Source: Chrysoporthe austroafricana (lineage: Eukaryota > Ascomycota > Sordariomycetes > Diaporthales > Cryphonectriaceae). Taken from it: a stretch of DNA of 64,000 bases. Shown one piece after another: positions 36,608-48,689 of the stretch (positions are counted from its first letter, which is position 1; each line of letters starts with the position of its first letter). The position numbers and the translations under genes were made by a program. Location: assembly GCA_001051155.2 (NCBI GenBank), contig JYIP02000001.1:5394001-5458000 (forward strand), given 5' to 3'. The notes beneath the pieces are model-generated. The model had not been told where the DNA came from. It worked only from the letters and a program-made list of their open reading frames with translations, and made no database searches.

Positions 36608-37634
36608 GGCAGCCCTCCCCCTGTTACCGTCAATCCGGACGCCGACGAGCAGCAAGATGACAGGTGGTGAAACACTGCATTGGGCTGAGCTCGCTTTATT
36701 TTATTTTTTTCCCCCTCTGGAATGGTCGGGACGGTTGGGAAAAGTTCTCTTAGTGTGGTCCATATATTCCGGGTCCTCAAGTTCGCAGGCATTGCGTTCA
36801 TTTATATAGCCCTACCGAAATACCAAGCGGCCCAATTACGACTCGTTTTGTCAAATACTCATCGTCTAAACCGTTTTATTCGTGTCATTCGGTATTCGGG
36901 GAGAGCATTCCTGTTGTGCTGATGCTTCTGTATGCGGTCTCGATGGTTCCTCGAATTGTCACGATCAACTCGCAGGTATGCCCCCACACTCGAATGACAT
37001 TGTCTACCGAACGGAAAGTGACGGTATTCGACAGTGTCCGACTATCGTCGTCATGGATGCAATGAGATCCCCGCAGGTATTTATGACCATCATATGGCTT
37101 CTCCCCCTAGTGAATGCGGCCCCAGACGTGAGATGATCAACACGAAGCAGGAAAACCAGATAAATACCCCCAGGATCAACGAGTTACCGCAAAGCAGACC
37201 GAGCCAGTAGTAACCTTCCGCATTAGATCCGCATCAGAAAGCCACAACCACATCAGGAACGCTTCTGGATGAGAGATCGTTCTATCCAAAGCCACAAGCG
37301 AGCCTCGAGCCTCGAGCCTCGTCTCCAACACAAGAGAAGATGCCCACTATATCATCTTCTCTCAATGCGCGGCAAACAGCCGAAGGTTCGTTTCGTGGTC
37401 GTTGCAAGCATCAGTCCACTTCTTTCAGACCTCGCAATCTTCCTCGGCCCAGATCATGTACTCCTGGATACTAGTGCCATCCCGCGACTCAAGCTAGGCA
37501 GGGTTGCTAAGTTTCTGGTGAATCTGGACTCTGCGAGCGGAGAAATGGTCGATGAACTTGGTGCTGTAGGTGTAGAAGTCTCCCAAGTATGTGCAGCAAA
37601 CCCCACAGACGCAGCAAAGCCCACACACAGATGT
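36608..37634. other. Intergenic region between convergent genes
   Basis: About 1 kb. Three tandem copies of CGAGCCT lie at 37299-37319. No supported gene. Confidence 0.6.
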
Positions 37635-38862
37635 CTACTGCGGAGGAGGATCTTCCGTATGGTCCCCGTCCTGGCGGCGCCAGGGCACGCCGTGTCGTTC
37701 GGCGCAGTAACGACAGAACATCGTTGCTGCGCCGTCGAGAGGGTTGACCAGGACGTAGTTCTGGGGCACCCCAACGCCGCGCCGCAGATCGCCTCTGGCG
37801 ATCTTGGTGCGGTCCCCCCGGCAGCACGCACACTTGCCGCTGTGACTATCCTTCTTCGCACCGATTACCGCATCCATCCGGATGACTGAGGACACCATGC
37901 TCTGCTCAATGAGGTAGCTCATGAACAGAGGGTGTGCGTGGGGGTCGCACAGGTGCCCCAAGTCATCACGGAGGGCGGCCTTGTCGGCCTCCGGATAGTC
38001 CTGACCGCGGTACTGGACCGCGGCGCAGCAAGCGGCAATGTCCGCCATGACGGTCCGCACCGCGGGCGCGGCGCGGGGGTCCCGAACCAGGGCCTCCAGC
38101 CGGCCCACCGCCTCCTTGACCCCGTTGGCCCCGAGGTCCACGCGCACCGCCTGGTGCAGCCACTGCATCGCACCGATCTTGTTGGCGGGCGTGACCACCT
38201 TGAACAACGGGACCATTACGGAGTCCAGGTACCTCTGGCAACTCTTGACAGCAAAGCTGGTAAAGTCGTGAGCGGTAGGTCCTAAAAAGCTCGCGGCGCG
38301 CAAGATGCCAACCCCGAACACCAGGGGGTGGTTGTCCTGGTGCACGCCGTCGGGGATGGCGGCCGTCGGCTCTGGGAGGGCTGTCACGGTTGTCAGCTAT
38401 ATACGCTCCAAGAGGGCTGCGCGGGGTCCAGGAGCATACCACCGTGGTACAGGCGGCTCACCAGCCAGCAGAGCGCGGCATCGTCCTCCATGGTGGACAC
38501 GTTGTAAGCCGGCAGCTGCACGTCGAGGCTGTACCTATGGAATTGGTACAGGTCCTCGCATGCCCATGGGGACGCACACGCCAGCACGGCAGCATGTACG
38601 CCGAGGTGCGGCAGTCCGTTCTGCTGCCGGTAGGGCGTGTTGATGTGGCAGTCGTACGGTACTGGAGGATTGTCGCTAAACAGCCTGATATCAGGTACCC
38701 AGGCGGTCAGTATCGTTTTCCGAAACGGTTGCCCAGGGGCACAACTCACATGTCGGTGATGTCTTCCTGCGTTGCGCCAGGAAACATCGCGCCAACGCGC
38801 TCCCAAAGGCTCGCGCGCTGCTGGGCGTACCAGGCCTGGGCCTCGGGGCTTGCGTGCTCCAT
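37635..38862 (-). CDS. Hypothetical protein with C-terminal CxxC pairs
   Basis: Exons 38862-38750, 38684-38440 and 38380-37635 give 367 residues. Both introns have good signals (GTGAGT..TCAG with ACTGAC; GTATGC..ACAG with GCTGAC), and the frame closes. I do not recognise the family. The N-terminus reads MEHASPEAQAWYAQQRASLW. The middle is largely helical with Ala/Leu-rich stretches (GVGILRAASFLGPTAHDFTS, AVRTVMADIAACCAAV) and is rich in His and Asp. The C-terminal part carries KCACC and, about 37 residues later, FCRYCAERHG. Together these could bind zinc. There is no signal peptide and no clear membrane span. A metal-dependent or helical-bundle enzyme is possible, but nothing visible decides it. 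It is convergent with the Scp160-like gene. Confidence 0.75.
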
Positions 38863-39980
38863 GGTGCTGACGAAACCTTCCTGGTGGGTTCGGCTTAGAA
38901 GTTTCGTCTGCGGCTTGAGCTGTAGGTTGTCGTGTCTTGATGAGGCCCAGCGGAAGACGATGGCGTTCCGGTATGGTCTGAAGATTGTGAATAATGTTTA
39001 GCAGGCTTGTGACTTCTGAGGAGGTGTGGACAGATGGGTCATGAGACAAGAGACTTACTGGTATCTGGGCTTGGGAGGCAGGGAGGTATGCAATGAGGCA
39101 TGCAGTAAGGGGTCCAGTGAGGCATGCAGAGAGAGAGGGACAGAGAGAGAGATGATGATGAGAGGCTGCAGAAAGAGATGATGAGAGGCTGTAGAGTGAG
39201 ATGTAAAGAGCCTGCAGACTGAGATGTGGATGTGAAGAGGATGCTGAGACTCTTAGATTCTCGGCATGCTGGAGAAAGAAAAAGAGGAAGCGTTTGTGTT
39301 GTGGGGCTGGTGGTATCGACAACTTTATATATGAGGGTCACGATCTCAGCCGCGCGGCTGATGCCACTAAGGCGTGGGTTGTCGAGGGTTGTTGGGGTTG
39401 GGGCGCGGCTGTGCAATTATGTCGAGCTTGTGATGGCATTTACTTGGTCTCGTCCAAGTTCCCCATTCTCCTCCCTGCTGATAATCATCAGAATATCCCT
39501 GCCGCTGTCTTCAGGATGGAAATTGCTCACCACGACAATAGCCTCGACCCCTCACCTTGCTTTCGGTGGCAGCCTCGTGGGGCTGTCCCAGCCGCGTCCG
39601 CCCCTGGCCGGAACCATCACCCAGCTACCAATAGTTTCTTTAGTTACTGAGGTCCGTGGTGTTCCATCGCGAAGGACCGCCTTGTGGAAGAAGGATGGAG
39701 CTCTCTAAGAGTTGTAATCGCCGGCCAAAAAGTGCAGTGGGACAGTTGCAAGCAAGAACAGATGCGGAGGGAGATAGGTAGGTAGTCTTTCCTTAAGACT
39801 TGATACGTCCTGACGAGTTGCGTCCAGTCAGCGGCATTGAGACGCTTCTGTCATAGATCTTCGCCCCGGTGATTCCTCAACCGCTTTAGCTACTTGAGTA
39901 TGCCCTCGTCTACTCGCACTCTTACATCCCACGAGTGATATCACGATCCAGCCCGACTGTCAACTACACACCAACTAGGC
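38863..39980. other. Intergenic region with purine-rich repeats
   Basis: About 1.1 kb upstream of the CxxC protein gene. It holds the GA-rich imperfect repeats listed separately, and no supported gene. Confidence 0.6.
39083..39240. repeat. GA-rich imperfect minisatellite
   Basis: Several overlapping short repeats: GAGGCATGCAG appears twice near the start, GAGAGAGAG-type runs follow, and then AGATGATGAGAGGCTG is repeated. On the minus strand this is a pyrimidine-rich tract 220-380 bp before the start of the CxxC protein gene, so it may lie in its promoter or leader. Confidence 0.7.
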
Positions 39981-40393
39981 ATGACAGCATCAGACGCACC
40001 GCCCGACGGGCAGCAACCGCTTCTCTCGAGCTTGGCCCCGTTCGTCCAGCTTCGTTGTATCCTCAACGACAACTCCCCCTCCCCAGTCAGGCTCTTGGCT
40101 CAGGTATGCCTTCCTCCCCTAATTAAGCAGAAGACTCTGTCGCCAAAGACTCCCAACTTACAATAAAGTAGAACGGTTACGGATTATCTTCGAGATGCCC
40201 AGACTTTGCGACGAGGGAGGATATTCTAGCTGGCCATCAAGAACTCGAAAACAGAAGCTACAATTCTTGAGAAGAGCTACAACATCAGACGTGCATTCCT
40301 CCTCGGAGGAACCTTTGGATCGACACACGCCTCTTGGCTCGGATCCGTGCCGACGTCCGCAATACGGGTCTTCACCTGATCAACCAGCTTTAG
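39981..40393 (+). pseudogene. Possible small gene, interrupted by in-frame TGA
   Basis: The ATG at 39981 opens 41 codons (MTASDAPPDGQQPLL, ending VRLLAQ) up to a GTATGC donor at 40104. An acceptor at 40171 keeps the frame and gives NGYGLSSRCPDFATREDIL, then a TGA at 40268-40270 (73 residues in all). Past the TGA the same frame stays open to a TAG at 40391-40393, reading LLARIRADVRNTGLHLINQL. The protein-like text on both sides of the stop suggests either a decayed gene or a missed intron. The family is not recognised. Confidence 0.3.
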
Positions 40394-43300
40394 TCATCAG
40401 CCTCACCTCCGGCCATGGGCCCTTGTATCAAGCGAGAGGATGACAACGGCGCCCCACAAGGCAAGAGGTCGGTAGGAACCATCCAAGCTCCTGTGGCCAC
40501 ACATGATGTAGAGGGTCTAAGTTGTCTTTACAGATCCCGGTTCGTTGGGTCCCTGACACTGGTGGTTGTCCTATCTCTTGCGAGTACTATCGTTGATTAG
40601 GACTAGGTTCGCCTCGCAGAACATAAGACTATAGGCACTCAAAGTCTAAGCAGATAGATGGGATAGGTCGTTCTAGGACTTGTCGACATGGCGAATTAGG
40701 AAGACGGGGCATATATCGCGGGTACCGTTACTCCTTGATGTGCGAACACTAACCGAATAGAGGCTTGCAGAATTACCTCCGTACCTGATCCCGTGTTCGG
40801 AATATCTATGTTGCTCTCCTTGGATGCTCCTGGCTCATAGTAGCTTGGATGATTGACTGCTGCTCTTCTGATCCTTTTATGTGGAGATGAATCCCTGCCC
40901 TGCCTAGCAAATTGACGCATGCTTCTCAAGATTGATGCTACGCGGTGTCGAAGGGAAGCAGGATGTAGCGTAGCAACTCTACCAGAATAAGATATATGAC
41001 GCCAAGGGGATGCTGCGCACTGGGCCAGGACTAGAGGGTAAAGAATTTACCAAGAAGAAATTAAAAATGGGTATCAGAAAGTATATTTCTGCGATTCAAG
41101 ACGAGCTTAAAGCACCTCCATGTATTTCCATAAAGAACAAGCAGGATGTGGTGTGAAGATAGGCAGGGGAACCCGAACGAGGAGGAGCAAGCCATAAGCA
41201 TGAGCATGAGCATCTGCATCGGGCACGGGATCTTTCCGAAGCTCTTCCACTGCTGGTTCCTCCAGTCCCACCCAGCTCCCGATTGGCCTTTGTCCTCGTG
41301 GCTGATATCCCCATGGCAGACGAAGATGACATGGAGAGGAGCAGGATGCAGGGGTAGGACCAGAGATTCGGACAGACGGAATATGCCAGGTAATTTGACC
41401 TGGGTCACACAAAGGACTGGGGAATCATACCATGGTGTATCACAAAAGAAATTCCGTGCATGGGCACCAAGGGGCCAGGCGGCCTGGCACCGCGTACTCC
41501 TTATGAGCTGGCCGCCACCTGACTGTCAAGAGGGAATTGCGCCTGCAGGTTGCCTTGAGGGGCAGGGTGTTGAGCATGAAAGGGCAACTTGTGGAGCGAG
41601 GGATGGACAGGATGGGTATCACATCGCCCTCGCAGGTCATGTGCACGCCACCAGGGAGGTTGTCGTCAGGAGCGAGTGCAGGTGAGTGCAGGCGGAATGG
41701 TACTGTATTGCTGAGCCGCAGTCACCTGGCAGGCCTGTGCAGGCCGAGTCAAGGGGCCTGCAGCGCTGCTGGGGATCTTGGAACCGGCCTGCAGCTGCTG
41801 CAACCGCACACGCAGAAGCGATATGCCCCAGGACCCCTACCCAGTACGGGCCTGGACCATGTGACGGCCCCGCTGTATTTCCCAGACGGGCCCACCCCCT
41901 GCTACCGTGCGTGTCAGGGTTTGTACTGTCCTTCACTCCAACCCCACCTGCTGTCCGCCCAATTTTCTGCACCTGCAACAACATTATCATCACCACGCAC
42001 ACCGTGCGAATGGCATCACCAGTATTCTTAACACACTGTCACCAGGCCTTCTGGAGCAGCCACTGTTTTGGGAGGCACCCTCTGCCTATACTACAGCACC
42101 TATTATCAGCAGGCGAAAAGCGAAGAACCACTATGGGGTAGAAGAAAAAAAAAGAAAGAAAGGAAGAAAAAAGAAAAGAAAAGAAAAGAAAAAGCAACAT
42201 CACTGGGAGCGAACTACCACCCACAAGATTTGGCACCGTTTTCTCTCCCTGTCGTCTGGTCGCCAGGTATCGTCGCACCTCGAGATCGAAACCTTGTATC
42301 GAGATTTCACGCATAAAACGGTCGTCCTCCTGACTCGACTCGGTCGATACGGAGGATCGGAGACACCAGCAGCTTGCGGGTTGATCGCTGTCGCGCGCGA
42401 GCTCGCGACGATCTTCAAGACCAGCTCTCGTCAGTTAAGGCCTGTCGCGTCAGGTAAGCCACCCCACCCACCTGTCCCCCCACCCCCTTTCTACCTTCCG
42501 TCAGGCGCATCAATGCCAACGTCACTGGGACACGCAGCCACCAGAGAGCAGCCACCAGCGAGGGAGAGCACGCTGGAGTCGCGTCGCTCTCGGCATCGGC
42601 ATCATCCAGGTTCGAATCAAGTCGTACCGTTAACTGCAGGCGTCGCAAAGACTACTTAAGCCAGCCAGCACGCGCAACCTCACGACTCACGCCCAGCCCA
42701 GCTACCGGCGCAGCGCAGGGCAAGGGGACCCAGGGACCCATCCTCACCGCGGCCCCGCCCAATACTACAGTAGTAGGGCCCGTTATCGAGGGCCGCCACC
42801 ACTACTCCCATTCCTGATCAAGCGGTCCGCAGGACCCCACTGCTCGCCCGCCCTATCGAACCTTGTCGCAGCCCTGCTGCAGGACAGGACTCCCATACCC
42901 AGCAGGGCATTGGGGAGGGTTAGAAGAGCGATCCTATGCCCGGCTAGGGCAGGGCAGACACGCAGCGCAGGGCAGTTACCTAGACAAGACGGAGCAGCGA
43001 TACGATACGGCCCAGCCCATACGGCGGGGCTGTACGTTTACACGTTAGAGCGCGGGTCTCGCCGATCTGCTGCTGGCTGCTGCTTGCGAGTCCAGACGGG
43101 CTCAAACAAGTTCGAGCTCGAGTAGACCCCGGGACGGGCTCGCCAGCCAGCGACGGGACCTGTTGAAGACAAGACCCAGGTCGAGCACGGGTCACGAGAG
43201 AAATGACAACCTCCTCCTAGATTTCCGAATTGCGTGGCCTGTCCGAGCTCAGCAGCAGCATCCCACCCACCCACTGTACGCCCAACCATCTACGGTTTCC

Positions 43301-43952
43301 TGTCAGTACGCACGTATGGGACGAGCACGCCCCTAGCACAGTCAAATACAGAGCACGGAGATACGACTGCGGGAGCCCAAACCTGGCCCAAAGGCATGCT
43401 TCCCTAGACCACGGCCAACTTCATCCGAGTCTCTTCTTCCCTTGGCCCCCGTCCCACTCTGTCTGTCCTCTTCCAAGGCAACCGATTATCGATCAATCAA
43501 TCCATCCGTCGGCCGCTCCCTCTGCTCTGGCCTCTGTCTCGCCCCCGACAGCACCAGCGACACGCCGGCAGCAGGCATCGTCCTGCTCTTTCTTGCACCT
43601 CTAATCTCACCGGTCAGGACAGGACCGCAGCAGCAACCCTGCTGCTCTGAGGTTACGGCAGACTTGGCCTTAGCGACGGCGCGCGGGCTCATCTCCCGTA
43701 GACGCATCAACCCCACGTCATTGGCCAACTTTTTTTGCGTCCAGCGGTTTGATCAGAGCGGCTTGGGCCCCTTCTCTTGGTCCCCCCGTCCCCCGTCTCA
43801 CACCTAGGACCTACGCCCGTCCCGCGCCTTTCAACCGTCAGCCAGCTAAACCTACCTCCGTTTCGCCCTTATTTGACTTCTCGCTGTCGAGCTGCGCCCC
43901 CTGCCCCTCCCCGACCCAGGCCCAGCCGCCTCGGACGCTGTGTTGTGGGATC
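40394..43952. other. Long intergenic region and leader of the PAK kinase gene
   Basis: About 3.6 kb. Open frames up to 250 codons exist but have low-information sequence, no domains and overlap one another in several frames. A purine-rich (GAAAA)n tract lies at 42140-42196. From about 43400 onward the sequence is C/T-rich, as expected for a long transcribed leader of the kinase gene. No non-coding RNA could be recognised. Confidence 0.55.
42140..42196 (+). repeat. Polypurine (GAAAA)n tract
   Basis: An almost pure A/G run of about 55 bases made of GAAA, GGAA and GAAAA units. It can adopt unusual DNA structure and is common in fungal promoters. Confidence 0.8.
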
Positions 43953-46926
43953 ATGGACGGCTTAAACCAAAACAACACTAACCAGGCCGCCTCGACTTCG
44001 ACCACCATCACTGGCACGCCCATGCCCCCGTCCTCGCGGCGCCGCCTGACAAAGAAACCCCCGAGCTCGCACCAGCAGTTCCAGCACCGCAGCTCCAACA
44101 GTATCGATGCCGGCGTCAGCGCCGCAGGTTCCAGGTTCGACGCCCTGTCCATCCAGAGCAAGCGCAGCTCCACGAGCCTGAGGCGGGCGCCAAGCGCTCC
44201 ACCTGCGAGGACTACTCCCACCTCCAACAACGCGTCAAACAGTTCCTCCCCACGACATCCTCCTCTCTCCTCCACAACCGCCGCGGCCCCTGTCGGTACC
44301 GGCAATCACTTTCCACACCAGCAGTACCACCAGCGCTCTCTCAATCCCTCCCCCATCCTGCCCTCCGGCGAGTTCTCGACCGGCCTGTCCTTCTCCTCGC
44401 AACCCCCGTCCGCCAGCGCCAACCGAGGGGACCCGTCCCGCAGCAGGGACCACTACCGTCTCTCCGATCCCCACAACAACAATCTTAATTACGGACTGGG
44501 CACGGGCGCATCTTCCCATCATTATCGTCTCAACTCCAGGGCGTCGGAAGAATTCATCGGCGCTCCCTTCGACGGATCTGCCATTCTCAACCGCATCGAC
44601 GCCATCAAGGCTCCCAACTCTCCCCAACGACCGCCCATCCCCCGTCCTGCCCACACCACCCCTGACGCCCGACTCGCTGGCCTCTCCGTCGACCACTCCG
44701 CCAGCTTCTCGGCTGCTGCTGACACCATGGCTGCCGCCGAGAAGTCGCAGGGCTCCAAGATGCCCGACGGTCAATTGCCACAGTCGAAGCGGTTCTCGGA
44801 CGAGTCCAAGGAGCCCAAGATGTCCTCCGTCCTGCGGAAGAAGTCCGGCTTCTCTGGTTTCATGACCAGCCTCGTGGGCTCGCCCAAGAAGCCGACCATC
44901 TCGGCGCCCGAAAACCCTGTGCACGTCACCCACGTTGGTTATGACAGCGCCACCGGCCAGTTCACGGTCAGTCACACCTCCTCTCCATCCGATCCGGGCC
45001 GTCATTGTCAAGGTCGAAGAGACCCGTGCTAATTGCTGAGCGCTGCTACCAGGGACTGCCCAAGGAATGGCAACGACTGATCAACGAGAGCGGCATTCCC
45101 GAGAAGGACAGACAGGCGAACCCCCAGATGCTCGTCGACGTGCTCACCTTCTACAAGGAGACGACAGAGAGGCCTCACGAGGACCAGAACCTGGAGAAGT
45201 TCCATGATGCGAGAGCGACAGAGATGCGCCAGGTCGGCTCTGCACCCGGGTCGGCCACGATGCCTTCACCTGGACAATTCTCCTCAAGTTATACGGGTAT
45301 GTCACCTATGATAAGCCCGCCTGCAAGCCCGCGGTTTCCTCAGAATGTTGAAGGCAGTTTCGAAAACCCCCGGTCACCCCCTCCGGTCCCGAAAGGTATT
45401 GGCTCTCATCCTACCAAGGATATCAACCTGATGCCCAGCCGTCCGGCTCCCAAGCCTCCGGTCAGCATGTCGAACCGATCCAATGCTCCGCTTCCCTACC
45501 CGACCAAAGACTCTGGCATCGGCATGCCCCCCGCCAGCGAAGACGGCCCCTACGTCCCGCCAAAGGATGCACCGACCATGCTACCCGAAGAGCACCGATC
45601 GAGATCGCGATCGAATTCCCGAGCCAATGGCGCCGCTCCTTACCAGCCGAGCCCAGCCACCTATCAGCAGCAGCTGATGCAACAACAGCAAGAGCAGGCT
45701 ATGGCGCAGGCGCAGGCGGCCATGACTGGCCAGGTCGGTCGCGCTCCTAGCAAGAGGCAGCCGGCCCAGCAGCCCACGCCGCCCCAGTCTCAACACCAAT
45801 TTGCCCGAGCTCCCGAGCAGAACGGCGCCCAGCGGCCTCAGCAGCCGCAGCCTGGCGCCGTGCCAGGCGCGAGACCTCGAAACCGGCAGAGGCAGAGCAA
45901 CGGAATTGACGTGATCGCATCCCTTAAGCGTATCTGCTCGGAGGGTGACCCGCGCGACATCTATCGTGGGTTCGCCAAGATCGGTCAGGGTGCGTCTGGC
46001 GGAGTGTTTACTGGACACGAGCGGGGTAGCAACCGACTGGTCGCCATCAAGCAGATGAACTTGGAGCAGCAACCGAAGAAGGACCTCATCATCAACGAGA
46101 TCCTGGTCATGAAGGAGAGCTCGCACCCTAACATCGTCAATTTCATCGACAGCTACCTTTGTTCAGGTGAGCTCTGGGTGGTCATGGAATACATGGAGGG
46201 AGGCAGTCTCACGGACGTGGTCACTTTCAACATCATGACTGAGGGGCAGATTGCTTCTGTCTGCAGAGAGACTCTCAAGGGACTGCAGCACCTGCACTCC
46301 AAGGGCGTGATCCACCGAGACATCAAGTCAGACAACATCCTGCTGTCGATGGAGGGGAACATCAAGCTCAGTAAGTTAAAAAGTCGTGGAGCTCAGCTGA
46401 ACATGACCAGGAACTAACCTCGTGTGATAGCCGATTTCGGTTTCTGTGCAACTATCAACGAGGCGCACAACAAGAGGACAACCATGGTTGGTACGCCATA
46501 CTGGATGGCTCCTGAGGTCGTCACCCGGAAGGAGTACGGCAGAAAGGTGGATATCTGGTCACTCGGAATCATGGCCATCGAGATGATCGAGGGAGAGCCA
46601 CCATACCTGACCGAGTCACCCCTCCGTGCCCTTTGGTTGATTGCCACCAACGGAACACCTACAATCAAGGATGAGAACAGTCTGTCCGCGGTTTTCCGAG
46701 ATTTCCTGTACTTTGCCCTCAAGGTCGACCCGGAGAAGCGGGCCAGTGCACACGACCTGCTCAGAGTATGTACATTCCCCGCAAACCGCAGCATGCCAGT
46801 CCTGCTGACCCTTTTCTCCAGCATGATTTCATGAAACAATGTGTTGATTTGGCCCAACTCTCGCCATTGGTGCGTGCAGCGCGCGAGGCCAGAGCACAAG
46901 AGAAGGCACGGAAAGGCGGCCAGTAA
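43953..46926 (+). CDS. STE20: Ste20-type p21-activated protein kinase
   Basis: Exons 43953-44966, 45053-46370, 46431-46765 and 46822-46926 give 923 residues. The N-terminus is disordered and Ser/Pro-rich. A CRIB/PBD motif ([16 protein letters not shown], about residue 316 on) spans the first intron and should bind Cdc42-GTP. Pro-rich and Gln-rich linkers lead to the kinase domain (about 641-895) with [21 protein letters not shown] (near 759), DFG and the activation segment [13 protein letters not shown]. The C-terminus has [16 protein letters not shown], resembling the Ste20 G-beta-binding motif. No PH domain is present, which favours Ste20 over Cla4. Such kinases act upstream of MAPK cascades and in polarity. 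The start at 43953 gives MDGLNQNN; the frame is open further upstream, but without a better ATG. Confidence 0.93.
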
Positions 46927-48689
46927 ACTCGAGAACCAGTCGATTCGGTTATTGCCACGCATAAGCAGCCTGCCTCTGTACAACACCGGCATGCATGTTG
47001 CCTGCCTTTTCCAGGTCTCATATACTGGTTCGCCTGCACATATTGACGACCGAGATTTCAGCATTTTTATGTCTCTGCGACCTCTGTCTCGAATCAGCAC
47101 ATATTGTGGCTGCGACGTGGCCTCGAACGAGTGAACCAGGCCTTTTTTGTTCATTCGGCTGTCGACTATAGCCACCAATCCCGAGGCAAAGCTTGCAGAG
47201 GCCAACTCATCCCTCTATTGCCGAGGATTGAATTCTTCCGACTCACGGGGTGGATACGACACATGGAGGGGTCCCACGGTAGCAATGCCGAGTTACACTG
47301 CGGTTGCCGTGGCCGTCTTGACCTGGGACTGCGTCAATGCGTGCGGTCAAACACCTCTCTACTCCACCCCGTGGATTCCGTTTTTCGTTTGGAGATACGA
47401 TGGTCCCGCGCACGGCACGGATCATCACGTATGTGGATGATGACTTGACGGATCATGAATGTACCAATATTTCTCGCCATTTTGCCGGCCTGCAAAGAAG
47501 CCGGTGATGTGAAGTGCGAGTGTCAGAACCTTAGTCATCTTCGGCCACGTCTCCCGCTCTTCTCGCCCTGGATGGCTCGTGTATGAAAAAGATGAGGAAT
47601 TGATTTGGGATTTGGCGGGAAGGGCTAGATCGGATGCAAATGCTTTTTCAGTGGAAAGGCTCCGCGCGTCAGGTCGGAGACGGCTTTCAGATGCTGACAT
47701 GATCTGCAAGGAGGATTGCGGTATGACGGCTCTCATGGGACCAAGGCGGCGAGGCTGTCTTGCACGCCAGAGGGGGGCCTGTACGTACCGGCGTGCATTT
47801 TTGTAGCGAGGGAAAGGAGACCCGATGTTGCCATGTGAAGCTGGCAATTAGGCATGCAGAGCGACCTCCTTCTGCGTACGTTGCCTAGGTCGATGGAACG
47901 GCTGCGGTAGACAGCTACGGAAATTCAAAATGGTTTCCTGTGACGAATCTAGAGATGACTACGAGCGAGCGTGTTCGCACTGCTCCGGTCGTCTCTTTGT
48001 GTCTTCCCTATCTGGCGGCCATCCACGAACCCGGAAGGTCCGCGAGCAGATCTGTTTCTAACCGTCCCTGAAGCCAACAGTAACTTGAAGGTAGGTCACA
48101 ACGATGTGGAGCAAGCACGAATGGGTTTTGTGATCCTACATACTCATCCTTCTAAGCGGCCTGCCCGGGCTGTCATCCGGCCACGGGCAGGCCACGGCCA
48201 GCAAGCGGTCCCATGTTGGCATCCTGCTCGCCCTGCTCGCCCAACACCGCGTACTGCTGCCCATCTCGCGCCCCAACGATCATACCTCGTGTGACTGCTC
48301 CCGAAATCGTGCCTATCCCAGTGGGGCCCACCACCCACGAGCAACGGGCAGTCAATTGCCTTGCGGCCTTACATTCTACTCGACCTACGTGGCCACCTGT
48401 CTCCACGGTGCGGAAGCTGGTGCCGCTGCGGCCGGACGAGGGTGTCGTGGGGAGTGTGAGGTGGCTGCGCGCCTGGCGACGATGACGGGATTTGAGTTCG
48501 AGCCGGGCAGGCCAGTAATCAGCTCTTCTTGTTTTTACTTTTGCTCCCCCGGTCTACCTATTTTGGAAGGTCGTAGTAGCTCTGTCACCGACAGAGTTCA
48601 AGATTGCCGATTTCAGGGTTCATCTCAACAACGGTGGAGGGAGAATTGGCAAAGTTCAGCTAATGCATGTCTGGAGCCTATGCGGCCCT
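46927..48689. other. Intergenic region between convergent genes
   Basis: About 1.8 kb. No open frame with recognisable content; short frames on both strands look random. Confidence 0.55.

Noticed and set aside
11767..37000. A proteostasis gene cluster (BiP, Hbs1, CCT5, HECT, Rei1, Scp160)
   Set aside because: All are scattered housekeeping genes with separate promoters and mixed strands; there is no evidence of co-regulation beyond proximity.
41146..41685. 179-codon plus-strand frame
   Set aside because: Composition looks random (many Trp, Cys, His, Arg) and it overlaps other equally long frames.
42610..42624. GGTTCGAATC resembling a tRNA T-loop
   Set aside because: No acceptor stem or anticodon arm could be folded around it.
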